Source: Sclerodactyla briareus (lineage: Eukaryota > Echinodermata > Holothuroidea > Dendrochirotida > Sclerodactylidae). From it: a DNA stretch of 64,000 bases. The position numbers were made by a program, and so were the translations under genes. The stretch spans positions 124,001 to 188,000 of the forward strand of contig JAODTK010002510.1 of NCBI GenBank assembly GCA_026419785.1. The letters run 5' to 3'. The notes under the pieces were generated by a model. That model had not been told where the DNA came from, searched no databases, and saw only the letters and a program-made list of their open reading frames with translations. Below, in pieces: positions 60,416-64,000 of the stretch. How positions within the stretch are numbered: the first letter of the stretch is position 1; each line of letters starts with the position of its first letter.

Positions 60416-61726
60416 TAACTTATTTGCCAATAGGGAGGGTGATGTCATTTGTGAGGGCGCACTTCCCTTGGTTCCGACCTCAAAACAACCCCCCCCCCCC
60501 CCCCCGCATAGACAAGTCCTCGGTACCGGCCTGCTGGTAGTGTTTAATGAACCCCAGCATTCACCTACTCCTATTCCACGTGCGCGCACCTGTTTGCATA
60601 AATGTCAAAAAATGCATGCCGAAAAGAACATCAGAAACATGTCGGAGAAATTACAGACTGTCGAAATTATAAACATATTCTAGGTATATCAAGTGTTTTG
60701 ATTGGAAACATAGGCTGATATTATAATTATCATCTCATTAAAGGTAATATAGAATGCCGACGTGTCTGATAACACAAACGATGATTTAATTTGCTAGTGT
60801 CGTCAAAACGTCTGGAATTTTGTAAAAAAGACGAAGAACCCATGGCCGATGGCTTCTTAAAATAGTTTCTACAAAAAATTCCGAATGTTCATAAAAATCA
60901 GCATGTTGGAAAGGTTGCCACTCCAAACAATTATTTACGAAAACGTCTTGGAGGCGTCCAACGTCAGAATGCATGGTGAAATAAAGATTGCAGACAACGG
61001 CATGAACAGGATCACGATACACAAACACTAATCATTATAGCATCGTGAACAGCATGACAGATTTTTCGTCATGTTTTCCCACGCGATGATGCTATGTGGC
61101 CTCACCATTCCATTTCTCGTACTAACACTGGGCTGCCAATTAAGATATTAGTCTAGTTGACAATACTGGCTTGTTTATAAGTTATCGAGTCCAGGTGGGG
61201 GTTCGTTTTATGGATTGTGCACCTAGTCGGCACGCACGCGCCGCGTCAAATTGCCCCGCCTCCTCCCCCCCCTCCCCCTGAGATACCCTCGAAACTGCGG
61301 ACAACCATGAGCACGGGGGCGTCCCGGCGGTAGGCCTCCAACCCACCGGATCTCGTTCATACAGGACATGGTGGGCAGGGTCGCAGCAGGTTAGCGCGGC
61401 CATATTCCCAAAGTACGCGTTGGCCGTTCGCGAATCAGACAGGTGACCTCACCATCCCTGCACTACCTCGAGAAAACCCTGGCATTAGATACGTGCCCTT
61501 GCCAGCAGTGAACGACGATGCGGCGAAGTAAGGCAGGCACAAAAAGGAATCCAAACGTCGTCTCAGCCCAACAGTGAGCTCCAAGCCTCATAGAATATAG
61601 CAAGACTGGAGGCACAACGAGCCAAGAAACACGGAGCTTGGTTCTATCACTCAGATCGCGACCGCCACACCCACGATCTATTATGATCCATCTGCCAGTC
61701 CGAAGTGGTTAAACGATCATGCGCAA
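60416..61726. other. Non-coding, poly-C tracts
   Basis: Poly-C at 60,489-60,505 and C-rich at about 61,261-61,280. The segment around 61,260-61,310 (ATACCCTCGAAACTGCG.CAACCA) resembles 26,039-26,066 (GTACCCTCGAAGCTGCGCCAACCA), each next to a C-rich run, so these may be two copies of a short repeat. Confidence 0.4.
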
Positions 61727-61995
61727 CGAGTGGTTGGCACCAAGTAGAGCGTCGGCCTTCCACTCGGTAGACTGGGGGTAGATTCCGGTCGGGTCATATC
61801 CAAAGACTTAAAAATGGTTACTGCTGCCTATTCGCTGGACGCTCAGCACAAGAGATTGGAGCAGGGACAAACGAGGGTAGGCAAATTGCCCGTCTGAGTT
61901 GCGAGCGAATACTACACCCCACATTAAGGTGTCCCAAAGAGGTATTGCCTGTTCCGTGTATTTGGTGAAGGATTCGCAGCGGACCAATCCTACCA
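61727..61995 (+). mobile_element. tRNA-derived SINE, copy C
   Basis: Starts GAGTGGTTGGCACCAAGTAGAGCGTCGG and continues through GACTGGGGGTAGATTCCGGTCGGG and the body GAGCAGGGACAAACGAGGGTAGG to GGTGAAGGATTCGCAGC. It lacks the extreme 3' end present in copies A and B. ORFs across it are not genes. Confidence 0.75.
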
Positions 61996-62879
61996 AAAAA
62001 TCGCAGTTGGTAAAAAAGAGTGGGTGGCCTATCATATCCTGGTCGGATGATACCGCTTCACTGATACCACCATCACCAACTGTACCCCCATGTTGGTATA
62101 CCACTACCAGTCGTCAGGATGAGCTTATTACATCTAGCGCCAACATGTGTTGTTTACTACATGTTCTAGTTAATTTATGCATGAAATGCAGGGCCAATCA
62201 AAGTTTGTTTGGACGTCTTTCCTATTTCCTTTGAACACAATACATTAGGTTAGCGAGTGATACATTTGAATTCACAGTGGTACGCGGAATTGGTACACAA
62301 TAGCTTTCAAAACGATGCTAATTGCACCTATACCAGTTATCGATGGAGAAGACACCCTCACATAGACCCCTCCTCCAGGACGGCGATCCCTAGACACCAG
62401 TCGCCCCACCTTTTTTCCAATCTTGGAACTGGCCATGCAAATGGCACCACGATAATGTGGAAATATACTCCTTGAAAAGGTTGGGAACCCCTGCCCCAAT
62501 AGGTTCTCGCTACATTTATTATTATATGAAAAATTTTGAGTAGTATTTATATTTTCTTCGCATGTGTAATCAGTGACTCGGTTTCGTACGCGCTTAGTCT
62601 GATAGACGCCTAGGACAGGTTTATATAGTGGTCATTAAGTCATTGGATCCGTGCTCAATTAACAGTAGGATTATGCTACAATCATACAATACTCTATAGT
62701 GACCCTTTGCGTGGCCATGGATGACAGTGTAAATATTCGTATCACACGTTCTTTCAATTAAAACAATTTCAGAAGCAGAAGCAGATTTCCGGGCAACGTT
62801 GTTTTTGAACTTACTTGAACTTCCGTTAACTTACAATTTCCAACAATATTGATATGCTTTTTCCCAGTTAGTTTATTGC
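61996..62879. other. Non-coding, nothing recognised
   Basis: Only short unsupported ORFs. No repeat copy within the window matches. Confidence 0.4.
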
Positions 62880-63275
62880 CTATTTTCAAACTCATAAACA
62901 TTGCATGCGCGATGCTCGTATCCCTTGCCACCGATCAATCGCAACATTACTGATATCACCAACCCTATTATAAAGAGGAACAAAATAGTTTTCATAATAT
63001 TCAACGATAATTCTGTTGTTTTCCTACCAGTCCGATATAATGACAACACTCAGCAGTTTACAACTCCTTGAGAATATCTACATGATTCCTATTTTGATAA
63101 AATACGCAGTATCATCAACAAATAGAATGACTTTAGACTTTTCCAGATAGAGTCGCAACACCAAGTTGGGCGAACGGAGAACGACGGGATTTCCGTTAAT
63201 GCAAAGGATGAAAACGGCAGCGCTGTTATAGCCCTCTGTCCGGACATGTTGGCCAGTTGGCATTCCGGACTAGTT
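62880..63275 (-). mobile_element. LINE reverse transcriptase remnant with VDD motif
   Basis: Minus-strand ORF reads NSAAVFILCINGNPVVLRS and YLEKSKVILFVDDTAYFIKI. The pair (L)F.LYIND.P and (I)(L)F(A/V)DDTA is characteristic of RT motifs flanking and including the catalytic FxDD box. Neighbouring RT blocks are lost or scrambled. It is a different LINE copy from that at 57-60 kb, on the other strand. Confidence 0.6.
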
Positions 63276-64000
63276 GTCCCAAAACAAATATACCGATAAC
63301 GATTCTTAAGATTTATCTTTTAAACCAACTACTTGGTACACCGCGTATGCCATATGCATCGATTTTCTTGCAATAGCATGTAGACCCAATAGTATCAAGA
63401 GCTTTAGAGATCTAATTCTTTTGGAATCCTACTGACTAAGTTCATTGCAGCCTGATGTAAGTGGAATTAGTTACTGAATTCGTATTAATTCGAAGTAATG
63501 GGATCGTGTTTTTTTTTGACCAAAATTGTATCATCTGTTAAACACCAACGCTCAGATATTTTTGACATCGATGGGGGGAAGTGGAAATTGGTCTGGCATC
63601 ATTAGCGACTTTAAGGATTCCCGGGTAATTTTAATAATTCAGCTATTCCAACTGCCGGGGACACCCTTAGTGGAGGAAGATCGTCCAAATATAAATATGT
63701 TCACGGAAATATTAAACATCTAAACTGTATTTCAGAACATCGCTTGTAATATTTACGTACACAGGACTTTTGCTGTTGCATTCTCATCTTGAGTACAACA
63801 ATACGAACCTCAACATCAGCATCAGTGGGGGACATCACGAAAGAATTTGGAATAATTATTATTTAGGAAACTCCAACGTTGGTAAGCTTCCCGCGGAAAA
63901 CTCTCAGCTCGATTTCTCTAGCTACTGACGGAAAATATTCTTCGAACACTTAAACCTGTTTTCAAGCTTAGTCTCGTCTGAAGTCAACACCAGAAGGGGC
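63276..64000. other. Non-coding window end, nothing recognised
   Basis: Short chance ORFs only; no repeat or exon identified. Confidence 0.4.

Overview
This is an animal (metazoan) genomic window, not a bacterial or viral one. It has no dense ORFs. Exons of roughly 60-250 bp are bounded by GT/AG signals and separated by introns of up to about 6.4 kb. There are many (TA)n, (ATCT)n and (AAT)n microsatellites, several decayed LINE retrotransposons and a tRNA-derived SINE family. Gene content and repeat style suggest a marine invertebrate; an echinoderm or another deuterostome is plausible, but the taxon cannot be fixed from the sequence alone. G/C homopolymer runs and scattered one-base indels suggest an error-prone long-read assembly.

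The main gene is on the minus strand, from about 45,888 down to 10,660. It is a 35-kb, roughly 16-exon gene for a GABA-B-type (class C, family 3) G-protein-coupled receptor. I pieced it together exon by exon. It has a signal peptide and start codon (45,879), a Venus-flytrap extracellular domain (exons at 45.7, 41.5, 39.9, 36.8, 33.1, 26.6, 24.7, 23.9 and 22.7 kb), and a seven-helix domain (20.9, 16.1, 13.3, 13.0 and 11.7 kb). A short cytoplasmic tail with an Asn-Pro-Asp-Ala-Ala motif at 10.7 kb ends at a stop codon. Splice phases agree exactly over the 24.7, 23.9 and 22.7 kb exons. Elsewhere the frame repeatedly slips by one base, usually as if one base were missing.

The largest intron on the receptor's 7TM side (16.2-20.9 kb) holds part of a second gene on the opposite (plus) strand. 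It resembles the N-terminal region of SAAL1, an armadillo-like protein, with two clear exons (18,190-18,306 and 18,967-19,091) and weaker ones near 20.1-20.27 kb.

Region by region: 1-10.6 kb is repeat-rich non-coding DNA with one SINE, one LINE remnant, a GC-rich putative inverted-repeat element and TA microsatellites. 10.6-45.9 kb is the receptor gene, with LINE, SINE and tandem-repeat insertions in its introns, including a five-copy 176-bp array and a 141-bp array. 46-56 kb is mostly unrecognised sequence with two LINE 3' remnants and a possible 5' exon at 50.4 kb. 57-60.4 kb is a longer but broken LINE (SGNH-like ORF1 remnant, endonuclease, reverse transcriptase). 60.4-64 kb holds a SINE copy and another reverse-transcriptase remnant. 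I see no rRNA, true tRNA or CRISPR features.
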